Part shown: positions 1 to 10,776 of the stretch, piece after piece
How the letters are laid out: every line of letters starts with the position of its first letter
Numbering within the stretch: position 1 is the stretch's first letter
Assembly (NCBI GenBank): GCA_012295275.1
Contig: CM022665.1
Location: 34,973,522 to 35,037,521, forward strand
DNA length: 64,000 bases
Origin: Chrysomallon squamiferum
Lineage: Eukaryota; Mollusca; Gastropoda; Neomphalida; Peltospiridae
Reading direction: 5' to 3'
Position numbers and translations under genes: made by a program
The notes under the pieces: model-generated
The model's input: the letters and a program-made list of their open reading frames with translations, nothing else
Told to the model about the DNA's origin: nothing
Database searches by the model: none

Positions 1-202
1 AGAGAGATGAAAGACAGACTGATAGGTATTCCCCATCTTTCAGTCTAAATCATTTAAATAATCGAAAAAAAGTACCAGTAATATATTTCAGGACATTCTT
101 AAATATTACTATTCACTTTTGTATTCAAATTTTAATTAAAAGTTCTTTTCTTGTTTAGGAACTTGACAATTTTATTGTTTACATAATAGCTTTTCTTAAT
201 AT

Positions 203-246
203 GAGCCAAAATACATATATATATATATATATGTATTTTGGTTCAT
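203..246. repeat. AT-cored perfect palindrome
   Basis: The segment reads as an inverted repeat: a left arm with GAGCCAAAATACAT, an (AT)n core, and a right arm with ATGTATTTTGGTTC. It could extrude as a hairpin. No coding meaning is apparent; it lies in the AT-rich sequence left of the possible minus-strand exon. Confidence 0.7.
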
Positions 247-506
247 GTCATAACTGTACTGAAAGATCCATCGCACTCTTTCAACTCATATGATGCTTAA
301 TCAGTGTAACTGAACAGATGTCAGCCATTTTGAAAATTGCTTGTTCATTCTTCTCGGATCAGCTGTAGGTTTATTTTTTCAACGTCTTTGTCACGCTGTT
401 GAGACTAGGAAAACACATGTACGTGGTTGTTTGGCAGGCTAGTGTCAATCAGTGACATGGCTGAACGAATCCATTCATGACAAACTCGACAATAGAGTCT
501 TTGAAA

Positions 507-752
507 TTATAGGCTATGAGGTCGAGAAGCTTCTTCAGGTTCAAACTGGCTCGTATCGGAACGAGTTTTTGAGGAGGGGGAGATGTCTTTGTACGGATGT
601 GGATCATTTTTAGGGTCAAGATGATTCATAGAAAATCTGTTGTAATGTTGGTCACGGTGACTAGTCTGAGTGGTATTACTACCTAAAATTAGGCTGGCCC
701 CGTCTAAAGGGTAGCAGACCATAATAGCGTCACTTGACAAGGTGTTAATTAT
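507..752 (-). CDS. possible terminal coding exon of a leftward gene, product unknown
   Basis: On the minus strand an open frame begins just after a plausible acceptor (CTGTCTCAG, with the first exon base at 752) and runs to a stop at 507. It encodes about 81 residues. The composition is non-repetitive and hydrophilic, with a C-terminus rich in Ser, Pro, Asp, Glu and Arg (motifs such as DISPSSKTRSD and EPEEASRPHSL), which looks like the tail of a cytoplasmic or membrane protein. The frame has no ATG near its start; it opens on TTG, so it makes sense only as a spliced exon. No further exon of this gene was found between 0.75 and 6.9 kb. I recognise no domain. The only support is base composition, a splice acceptor and a stop, so it may be chance. 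Confidence 0.3.
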   Translation of the reverse strand: MINTLSSDAIMVCYPLDGASLILGSNTTQTSHRDQHYNRFSMNHLDPKNDPHPYKDISPSSKTRSDTSQFEPEEASRPHSL

Positions 753-1500
753 CTGAGACAGCTTAAACTAGTAAATGACTATTCTGTATCCACTAGAAAA
801 CAATATCACAAACCAGAATTCAGTATGTCTATTTGTTTTATTTATATACAGATTTATCATAAATTAACCCTCAAGGGTAAGATATATTGATATAGTTAAA
901 TCGTACGATTCGACGATACGTTGTCAAAGCAAATAGCGCTGACAAATAATACAAAACTTGGTTACTTGATCTTTCTAAATAATCTTTTTAATTATTAAAA
1001 TAACTTATCTTTGTTTTATAAATGTAAGTACGTACCACAGAATAACACTATAAAAATTCAACAGTAATAGATTTAGCTATCTTAAATCATTCAAGATGTA
1101 TGTTACATATACAAAACATTAAAACATATTTACCATTGTCTGCGTTTTCCTTTGTCTTGTGCAGACGGCCCACAGACAAAATTTCTCATTGAACCTTGAC
1201 GTTTTTTAATCTGAGTGTGTGGGTATAATATGTGTTTGTCTGAGAGACAGTTTGACTTTCTGTACGAATCTATTGTTTGTTTACTTCGTATTTGTGTTTA
1301 TTTGTGTTTTATGTCTCTATATTTCTCTCCTTCATGTCTGATCGTTTGGTTTGGTAATTTCTATGCAAAATTTATTGACCTTGGAGTTACGGTTAATCGC
1401 TCTTACCACAATTTTGAGTAAATAAACTTTAGCATGAAAGTGAACCGACTGAAGCCATAATAATAAATACAACAAAATTATTACATATAACAAATGTTAC
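753..1500. other. AT-rich intergenic stretch, no gene seen
   Basis: No frame with coding character and no splice-flanked exon was found. The one plus-strand frame here (about 1215-1421) is short, hydrophobic and low in complexity, and has no neighbouring exon signals. Confidence 0.5.
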
Positions 1501-1505
1501 TATTA

Positions 1506-1508
1506 CTG

Positions 1509-1551
<43 letters not shown>

Positions 1552-1552
1552 A
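1506..1552. repeat. (ACT)n trinucleotide microsatellite
   Basis: About 14 uninterrupted ACT triplets. They generate spurious poly-Leu, poly-Val and poly-Ser frames on both strands. Confidence 0.9.
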
Positions 1553-1605
1553 TCCACAACTAATACGTCTGTTGCTACAAGTACTAATACCACCGGTTGT
1601 AGGAA

Positions 1606-1868
1606 AAAAATGGCACTCGAAAAAAATGGCACCTGGAAGAAATTGCATTATGCAGATTTGGAACAAATGGCACCTTATTTATTTTTTCTATATAGTTGCT
1701 TTGATTAAAAATTTTAAAAGTACTTTTGAAAATACAGTCTATTCATGTAATATTGTTACATACATATATATTTATATATAGCATCACTCAGCCACTTGGT
1801 TTTGCTTAACTCAGTACTATATCAGAGTTTAATATTACACATATACACATATATATGCACACACATGC

Positions 1869-1907
<39 letters not shown>

Positions 1908-2500
1908 TATGTATGCTTTCACACATGCATAGATGAATGAGTACATTCATACAGATGTGTACCTAATGTTAAAATGATATCATTCTGAAGGATATGGTAT
2001 GTATATTTACATTAGATACATCTATATGAACATGTCTGCATGTATGAACGTACTAGTGCATCTATATACGCGTGTAAGTATACAAATATGTATATATGCA
2101 TATGTATGAATGTGTGTATATATGTGTGTGTGTGTGTCTGTGTGTATATGTACAGGGTGTCCACAAAGTCTGGGTACATAAGTAAAATAAATAGGTTGTC
2201 TATTAGGGTGTCTAAGGTTGAATTCTTCTGCAACTTTGCGATAAGACCATCCTTCTCGTCCACTTAAGAGTACCAACTCGATTCTTTCTTCTTTAGACAG
2301 AGCCATCATTCGATCTGGGTAAGTAAAATAACATAAATAAATAACATAGTAAAATTCCCCATGTACCCAGACTTTGTGGACACCCTGTATGTATATATAT
2401 ATACATATACATATACATACATATATATATATACATATACATACACACACACATACATATATATATATACACGTATGTGTTTGTGTGTACGTATAATATA

Positions 2501-2531
<31 letters not shown>

Positions 2532-2816
2532 GTGTGTGCATATGTATTTATGTGTGTGTGTGTGTATATATGTAGATGTATATGTGTAATATTAAACTCT
2601 GATATAACACTGTATTTTGTTAAGCAAAACCAAGTGGCTGAGTGATGCTATATATAAATATACATGTATGTAACAATATTGCATGAATAAACCGTATTTT
2701 CAAAAGTACTTTTAAGTTTTTTTTTTAAAGCAGCTATACAGAAAAAATAAATAAGGTGCCATTTTTTCCAAATCTGCACAATGCCATTTCTCCCAGGTGC
2801 CATTTTTTCCGTACCC
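1606..2816. mobile_element. inverted-repeat element with ~240-bp arms and microsatellite core
   Basis: The left arm (about 1606-1850) recurs in reverse complement at about 2578-2816. Shared landmarks in both arms are AAAAAATGGCACCT, CAGATTTGGAA, AAAAGTACTTTTGAAAATAC, GTTACATACAT, GCATCACTCAGCCACTTGG and TCAGAGTTTAATATTACAC. The arms differ at scattered positions, so the copy is not very recent. The core is (AT)/(AC)/(TG) microsatellite with a mariner-type mini-element nested in it. The outer ends, near GGCAC/GTGCC motifs, are approximate. A foldback-type or long-TIR MITE is likely, but no transposase is present. Short frames in the arms on both strands are repeat artefacts. Confidence 0.7.
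2153..2387 (-). mobile_element. deleted mariner-type (DUF4817 HTH) mini-element, 235 bp
   Basis: The element has near-perfect terminal inverted repeats, CAGGGTGTCCACAAAGTCTG at the left and the complement at the right, with TA dinucleotides at both flanks (2151-2152 and 2388-2389). This is the TA target duplication of the Tc1/mariner superfamily. From an ATG pair at 2309 on the minus strand it encodes the start of a transposase: MMALSKEERIELVLL, then GWSYRKVAEEFNLRHPN. That is the N-terminal helix-turn-helix block (DUF4817 type) common in mariner-like elements. The frame then runs into the opposite terminal repeat, so the rest of the transposase, including the DDE/D catalytic part, is deleted. 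It is a non-autonomous internal-deletion derivative nested inside the larger inverted repeat. Confidence 0.85.
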
Positions 2817-2935
2817 CAACAAACCACCACTACGTATAAAATACTGCACCAGTAGGACAGTTGCTATTACTACTGCTACTGCTACTAATCTTGATCTAAA
2901 CCAAAGATCAGTAAATTAATATGTAGCTCTGTTGT

Positions 2936-3425
2936 CCTGATGAATCGTCATGTGATATGTACTTCTATTAGGATTTTTAACTGAGATCGTCACTCAACGT
3001 GTACTTCTGGTATCTTTTTAACTGAGATCCTCGTATGACTAGAATACCTCTAATGGTATTTTTAAATGAGAACATTATACTAGTGTATTTCTAAAGGTAT
3101 TTTTAACTGAGATCGTGATAATACGACTAATACACGTCTAATAGTATTTGTAACTGAACACGTATATGATATTTTTAACTGAAATAATCATATAACAAGT
3201 GCCCTCTAATAACATATGTACTACTGATGTTTTAAACTGAGATCGTATATGAAAGGTGTACTTTTGTTATTTCTAAAATGAAATCATTATATGACTAATA
3301 CCTGTAATATTATTTTTGGCTAAGAATATCATATGACAAAAATATCTGAAGTAGATTTTTAACTGAAACAGTAATATAATAAGTAAAGCTCTCGTATTCT
3401 TATTATCTATTATTATCTATGAATT
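2936..3425. repeat. degenerate ~40-45-bp tandem repeat
   Basis: The motif TATTTTTAACTGAGATCGT recurs with mutations roughly every 40-46 bases (near 2974, 3015, 3060, 3100, 3146, 3172, 3228, 3272 and 3355). Between copies there are recurring ATATGACTAATACC-like segments. It is an old, diverged minisatellite with no coding capacity. Confidence 0.65.
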
Positions 3426-3960
3426 ATAACTAGCAAACGCCTAACAGTATTGTTATTGAATATAACAAGCGTTCTCGTAACACTATCAGTAGTGTATCTG
3501 AGTCACGTGCTCTGGGTGCCACTGGAAGGAGGGTGCTAGTGATTTATTATGGTAAATTTATCTAAAAGATGGAAGTCAGATATTTTGATAGGGGCACTGT
3601 TTCAATGCTTGCTAAAGGTTTTATTTTCCACAGAGATGCCCCCAAACAGTACTGTTAACAAAAAATTTAATCAACAGATAATACTGTTGTCGATTATGAA
3701 ATATAAGCTTTATTGTCATAGGAGTGTTGTTAAGTAAACAACATAACCAGCGAACATGTTATTAAGTACGAAATATAACAGGTGCATTCATAATAATGAT
3801 GTTTGCTAAAAAATATAAATTATGTACTTGTAATAGTGTTGTGAGGTATGAAATAAAATCGGTGTATTCATAATAGTGTTGCCAGCTACAAAATACAACT
3901 GGTGAACTCGTAACAGTGTTGTTAATTATGAAATATAACCAGCGGATTCCTGCTCTAACT
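3426..3960. repeat. degenerate ~50-bp tandem repeat (GTTATGAAATATAAC type)
   Basis: Units resembling AGTGTTGTTAAGTATGAAATATAACCAGCG followed by ATTCATAATAGTGTTG recur at roughly 50-55 bases, most clearly at 3700-3960, with weaker copies near 3426-3490 and 3650-3700. This is a second array lying directly after the first, with a partly related unit. Confidence 0.55.
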
Positions 3961-5388
3961 CGAACATTAGGGCGCAGGATCAATCCTGCTCCATGTACTC
4001 ACTTAGCTTTTTCTCGTCGTGTTCCGTACGTGTCTGTGATAATATGCTTATAGAAGTAAACAACCACGAAATGAAACTTAGTGTCCAGGTCTGCCTGTGT
4101 GGATTAGATTTAATACAAAATAGTTGACGAGGCACACTTACACCTTTTACTTATTTATTTATTTTTCTGTTGCCTGTTTGTTTCTTCTTTTTCTTCTTCT
4201 TTTTTTTTTCTCTCTTCTTCTTCTTCTTCTTAAGATCTAAAATAATTCAGGGAAGTTTCAACAAGAGACCCACACCCTAAATAACCGGGGATTAACAGGC
4301 AAACATGACATCATATTAAAAAAATTCTTCACTCCCTTTTACACGCAACAAGTGCTTCTTTGTTCGTTTTTACCAGGAATATATATCTACAAGAAGTTGG
4401 TTAGTAGGTAAATATTTACTATTCATATAATCTTTCACAGCTAATCCAAGCGGGCGATTCAACACAAAAAGCCAGAACCACCATCTAACCCAGTTCGTGC
4501 TTGCTTACAAAATGACGGTATCAAAAATAACATTGGTTACACAAATTGCTTACATTGGGATATTACAATGGTATTGTGAAGAACAAACACACATATATGT
4601 ACGTAATAAATATACACGTATATACATACACACAGATATACACAAACACACATACATGCACTCATACACACATATACGCTTTACACATTTATACACATAT
4701 GTACATATATTCGTACATACGCACATTTATAATATAATTATATGTATATATTGTTACAAAGTTCTGACGATGATCTGCAATATTTGACCCAGTAAAGGTC
4801 GCGATCGTGATGTTTGATAAAAAACAATAACAAAATAAAAACAACCCCCCCCCAAAAAAAAACATGTATATATGTGTATATGTGTGAATGTATGTATGCA
4901 TGTATACATGTGTATATGTATGTGTATGAACGTAGATATGTATATGTAATACTTTGCGCGGATAAACGCACACACAACGTGTGTAAACTTTTGTCTTCTT
5001 TAAAAGGTCTTCTTTAACAGGTTTACAGAGTTTTATAATCAGCATGAAATTTGAATCGTTTCCAGTATCATTCAGGATTGTACTACATCAAGATAAATAA
5101 CAAATATGGTCAGATTTCAAACAGTTAGATGGCAGAAATGAAATAATGCATTTTTAATAGAAACACATTTGAAAAGAAAAATAAACATCAAAGCTTTGAA
5201 GAAAATAAACGAAAGCTTTGAAAATACAAAACAAGCAAAAAGAAAACAAAACAAAGTTTCAGAAAAGGAATGTCACTGAATATAATTTAAAGACAAAGAC
5301 AGTTTCGCGTATGTTTGTAAGTATGTAGTTGTGAAATGTATGTTTGTACATGTCTATTAGTGTATAGCTTACGCTAAAGGTACTGTCA

Positions 5389-5393
<5 letters not shown>
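3961..5393. other. intergenic stretch with pyrimidine and ATAC/TATG microsatellites
   Basis: It contains a TTC-rich pyrimidine tract (about 4160-4232). An AC-rich microsatellite at about 4588-4730 faces a complementary TG-rich one at about 4862-4955 across a short unique core, giving an inverted arrangement. No exon-like frame was found; the short frames are translations of the microsatellites. Confidence 0.55.

Positions 5394-5452
<59 letters not shown>
5394..5452. repeat. (GA)n microsatellite
   Basis: An uninterrupted AG dinucleotide run of about 58 bases. It creates a false poly-Leu-Ser frame on the minus strand. Confidence 0.95.
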
Positions 5453-5456
<4 letters not shown>

Positions 5457-6854
5457 TAAAATAATAAACAAATAATTCTACTTCTAATATTAAAATGCTT
5501 CTCTTTTACTTAAACCAGTCATAAAACTGATTTACTTTGTTTCTGATCTGGACAGGGGCTATCAGGTGTCGTTAATGTCAGAATCTTTATTCTTGTAGAA
5601 ATAAACTTTACAGACCATTGTTTATCAAAGCAGACGTAGCCGCACCTTGATAATAAAAACTTTGGAAATTTTAACGGACATTTCACAGATGGGTCATGTA
5701 AACTGCAAACCAATTACACTTGTTTGTGTTAATTTTGGACATTATCAAACATCGGTGATAAATAATCGGTGTCAGATTATGCGTGGGTGTTGACCTTATG
5801 ATTTGAAAAGACTTCGGATCATTTTACACACTGTTTTGTTCTGCCTAGTACGGGTATAAATAAATGATTTCCGATATTTGTTTAACAACTATAAATAGTT
5901 TAATAATAACCTTTTTTATGGGCAATAAATCATAAATGTATGAAGGAGGAAACTTATTACCGCCACTGATTTTATTATTTTTATTTTGTTTTTATATATA
6001 TATTTTTTTTTACCGTATATGCGCCTTCTCATACAGTGAGAGGCGATGACTGGAATGGGAAAAAGACCAGTGGGCGTACTGAGGAGTACAGATTCTACTG
6101 TCCCTTACGCCTCTTATTAGCATACTAACTACTGGGCAACAGCCCACTGTCGTGTTACTGATAGGTTTTGTTCAGCATAAAAATTAAAATTCGCTTTCAA
6201 AGATGAATGACTATTTTGTGTTGGCTATTAGGTTTATGATACTTTCACTCGCAATATTATCTGATGATTAAATTATGCATCAGAATATACATCTCGAATA
6301 TTAATTGAGAGGTTAAAAACTGTTACAATATATTCTCTTTAAATAATTCACTTAAATATTAACAGGGAAAACGACCCAAAGTCCCAGACCAGTATTTCTC
6401 AGTCCGTTTTGTCCCACGCCTCACTTCGTTTGTACGCCCCATCATGACAGGATACACTACAGCACATACTATATATGTAGTGAAAAGGTGAGTCATAGTG
6501 GCGAATGATAGTGGCAGTAAATACAAGGGCAGGCCTTAACTGGCAGATTAACTAATAAGAGCGCAGTGAGGCTGTTTTTAGTTATGATATAATGGGGTAT
6601 CAGTCGCAGCTACAAACGTATTAAAATTTTAACGTGAAAGCTGTGAAAGCTATCGTATTTTGATTCATTAATTCTGAATCTTTATGCTCCACCAGATTAC
6701 TGTCACACCCCATTTTCTGGGTGTGCACCACACCTTGAAAAAGACTGTCCTAGACTATGCACCAAACAGAACCTCCACTGAATAAAAATACGTTTTCAAA
6801 AAGGTGGACAGGCTACTGAACTGCAATTCATTTTTTATTTTATTTTTCCTTCAG
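5453..6854. other. upstream region of the receptor gene, no coding exon found
   Basis: About 1.4 kb of mostly unique AT-rich sequence. Somewhat GC-richer patches occur at about 5520-5720, 6015-6170 and 6380-6560. A minus-strand frame at 5519-5713 has near-protein composition but no splice context or recognisable motif. An upstream non-coding exon and promoter of the receptor could lie here; nothing in the sequence marks them. Confidence 0.45.
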
Positions 6855-6973
6855 AATGATAAAGTCGTCATAGAAGTTGAACTGTGATGAGAATAAAAAC
6901 ATGTATGTAACAACGAGACTCATTTTGATTGCTGGTTTCCTCTTTTATACATCATCTATCATCAGAGTTACAG
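6855..6973 (+). CDS. receptor exon 1: 5' leader and signal peptide
   Basis: The coding part is 6901-6973 (73 bases, ending in phase 1 before GTAAAT). It encodes MYVTTRLILIAGFLFYTS followed by a few residues: a short positive start and a hydrophobic core, as in a signal peptide for ER entry. A strong polypyrimidine tract and TTCCTTCAG end at 6854, so the exon may begin at 6855 with 46 bases of 5' leader spliced to an upstream non-coding exon that I could not place. The leader carries TGA and TAA stops before the ATG, which fixes the start. Confidence 0.75.
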
Positions 6974-8465
6974 GTAAATATATATGTAGTTATTAACAGA
7001 AAGAAACATGACAGTTTATTATGTATAAATATTGTTAATAATTTTCACGTTAAATATTATTTCTTCATTTCTTTAGTTTTCTTTATTTCGTTCTTTCTTT
7101 TATTATTATTATTATTATTATTATTAAGAGGATGAAATATGACAAGTTATTACATAAAACATTAATTTTATTGTTAAACTTTAATTATTTTTTATTTTTA
7201 TTTATTTATTTTTATTTATTTATTTTTATTTAGCTCTTATATGCCAACCTAAGATTGAGGTTGATTTTTCAAACACGTCTGATGGTCAGGATGCAGTCAT
7301 CTGCTTTGATACTGAAATGCTGTGTAGTGATACTAATTTGACTTACTTTTTACCACACGAGTTTTCCAATCAGTTTTCTATCAATGTTTCATCAGGCAAC
7401 TGTTTAAATAGCATAGCATCAGCTGCTGACCCAGTGATTTGTGTAAGTAATAATTAGTTTCCATAATATGTAAACATTTAGAACAATGATTTAAATAATA
7501 ATAATTATTATTATTAGTGTTAGTATTATTTATTTATTTATTTTTTATATATATTTTTTTTTTTTTTTCTGGAGTGAGGCAAAGTTAAAATTCCTATAAT
7601 CAAATAACAAAAACAATAAAAAAAAAAAAATTATAAAAAAGTAAAAATGATAAAAATAGAAATAAATAAATAAATAAAATAAAATAAAATAAAATAAAAT
7701 AAAATAAACAAACAAACAAATAAATTTTAAAAATAAAAACTGTGTATTATTCCTTCTTCTAATATTATTACTATTACTGTTGTTGTTGTTGCTATTATTA
7801 TTGTTATTATTATTGTTATTATTATTATTATTATTACTGTGACTATTGTTTTTATTATTATTACAGATAAACATCTCTGCCCAAGAAACTGAAAATGAAA
7901 ACAATACAAGTAATTTTGAAGTGTGTATTATCTTCAACCAACCTCCAGTGTTTGGCACAGTCACTGAACCTAACATCATCAACGTAGCAGTAACAAGTTT
8001 GCCACTCAACATCTCCATCCCGTTGAATATAAAACCTGATAAAATTAACACCTTCACAGTTACAGGTAAATAAGTGTCGGTGTAATTAGTGAATGTAGAC
8101 ATAGGTGAACTCATAGACTGAATGTCACAATAATGCTGTGCTATATAGCAAACATTGTCATGTTCTTACCTGATTCGTTACTAAATTAATTTCTCAGTTT
8201 TTATAATACTTTCTATGTACATCATACAAGTTAAAAAGAAGGAAGCATAATGCAATTATATTAAATATCTATTGAAAATTTATTAACAATAAAATGCTGA
8301 AATGATTATTATTTTCTTTTGTAAGTGGGTATTATTATAATCATCATAACTGTCATTATCATCATAAATATTACTATATCATCACTAGTATTATTTATTC
8401 TATTATCATAATCATTATCATTATTATCATCATCTTTATTATCATATTTATATTAATTATTATTA

Positions 8466-8507
<42 letters not shown>

Positions 8508-10550
8508 TATTACAGAGCTGATTCCAAATTCTTTTGAAAATAATTTCAATGCAATCGACAAAGAATCTATAATAACTTTCAGTGGATCTCCAAAGGTAGA
8601 AAATGTGTCAGAAATTGTCCTCAATGTTTCTGTAAGTATATTTTTTTAGTTTGCAGTTCATATATGTGGATAGGTCACCCCATCTGTATTTGTGATAGGC
8701 TCATCTTTTTAATTAATAAAATTCAGTTCTTCTTGAATGTTATTTGCTATATCCACAAGAACAACTACACACACACACAGAGACAGTTATATATATACAC
8801 ACACTCATACACTGTTCTTCTTATTTCTTATATGTTGTATTAGGAACAGCAAATGATCTGCCAGAAATCTGTATACCTTTATGTACTTATAAAATAACTG
8901 AGTATTTTTTTCCAATTCCAACTCCTTTCAGGTGACAGATTCTGGACAGCCGCCATTAACTGCAAATTCACAGTTCTATATAACTCTTCTGAATGAGAAG
9001 ATCACATGCGATAATATAGACATTATATATATTGAAATAGGAGAAAGTAAAGAATACAGTCTAGATTGCACTTCCCTGGCAAATAATTCAATAAGCTATA
9101 CAGCAGAAAACACAAGTAAGTTTCACCAACTGAGTAAGTGATCAAATGTGTTAATATTTCTGAGGGAATTAATACTACATATTAAAAAGAAATATTTTAA
9201 TTACAATTCAAAAGCAACTGTAGCTTCATAATGTTAAAAATGTTAAAAACTTCTAAGTTTTATAGCTGAATGAATTGCAGTATAATATAATATAAAATAA
9301 CAATATTATGTATACATGTAATAAATAATCCACAGTATTACAGATACTGAAGATATAATGAAAAAACAACATTTCCAGTTCTGTTTTGTATGTGCACAAT
9401 AATTTGAAACTTTTAAAGTCATAATTGTTTCTGATAATTTAACATTCAAATGAAACACACAATTCTTTCTGATTTCTTTTTCTTGATTAATTAAAACCAT
9501 TTTGTCATTTTTTTTCACAGGTTCCTTACCTTTTCTTGTTGAGCTTCATCCTAATGGTAGTGTCTTTGTTAACAGTAACAAAAACAAAACCATACCACCA
9601 AATCGTTATAACTTGAGTATAAAAGCTACAACAATCATGGACATTCAGTTTTCAGTTGAACTTCGTTTTGATTTTGGTAAATGTTTGTTTTTACTTAACA
9701 TATGTTGCTTATACATATACATGTATATATAAAAAAGCCATTCATCTCCAGAAAAGAAGAAATCATAAAAATAATTTTGTCCAGGCATGAAGATTATATC
9801 AAAGGAATTAATAATGATGATGATGAATAATATATTGCTAATAAATAAATAAATTATTTAATTAACAAAAAACATTTAAATTATAATTTTTTTTAAATAA
9901 GTAAATAAATGATAATTATAATAAATAAATAAATGATAATAATTGTAGGTAAATAATAAAAGTAATTAATGAAAAAATTAATAAATGATATATTTTAAAG
10001 TTAATAAATAAATAAACCAAAAAAACAAAAATTAATATATAAAGTGAAATAAAATAAATGATATTAAATTCTTCACATATACACAACATAATTTAACTAA
10101 AAGTATTTTTCATTTCAGGACGTGCTCCTGTTTGTGATAATGTAACGGACACTCTAGTCCTGTCACGAGAGCTAAACACTAATTTGTCTACACCTATCAC
10201 TTGCTATAATGACCAGCAGAATCCAAGTAATGAACCCAGTGCTGACATAAACAGTGAAGCACAAGCAGCTTTTGATCTAATAACTGTGACCAACACTTTG
10301 GCCATGTTGCTGGAAATACAGATTGTACAGAAAACATTTAGTGGGCCAAAGCAGGTATGCTTTTTATTATTCTGGTCAGTCTGACTTAAAATTAAAATCA
10401 ATATAAATTTCAATATGTGTACAATGTTTAGTGAACTAAAATTAAATTTTAATTAATTAATTAATTTATGTTGCAGTATTAATAAATTAACTTATTTATG
10501 TTCTCCTAGATGTTTTATTTATTTATTTTTTATATATTTTTGTTGTTGTT

Positions 10551-10592
<42 letters not shown>

Positions 10593-10737
10593 TTGTGTTT
10601 TCTTTTATAATTGTAGTTTCAGAAAATGTTTGATTATTGTTTTATTTTTGTTAGCTTGCTTTTTTTTTAAATTAAAAAATGGCTTAAAATTACAGATTTA
10701 TTATCTTTGGCTCATTTATTTATTTGTTTATTTATTA

Positions 10738-10776
<39 letters not shown>

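Noticed and set aside
5259-5471. Leu-Ser repeat protein on the minus strand
   Set aside because: It is only the GA dinucleotide tract read in frame.
7545-8114. A 189-residue minus-strand frame with long Asn runs
   Set aside because: It translates ATT/GTT microsatellite and A-rich repeats and overlaps exon 3 of the receptor on the other strand.
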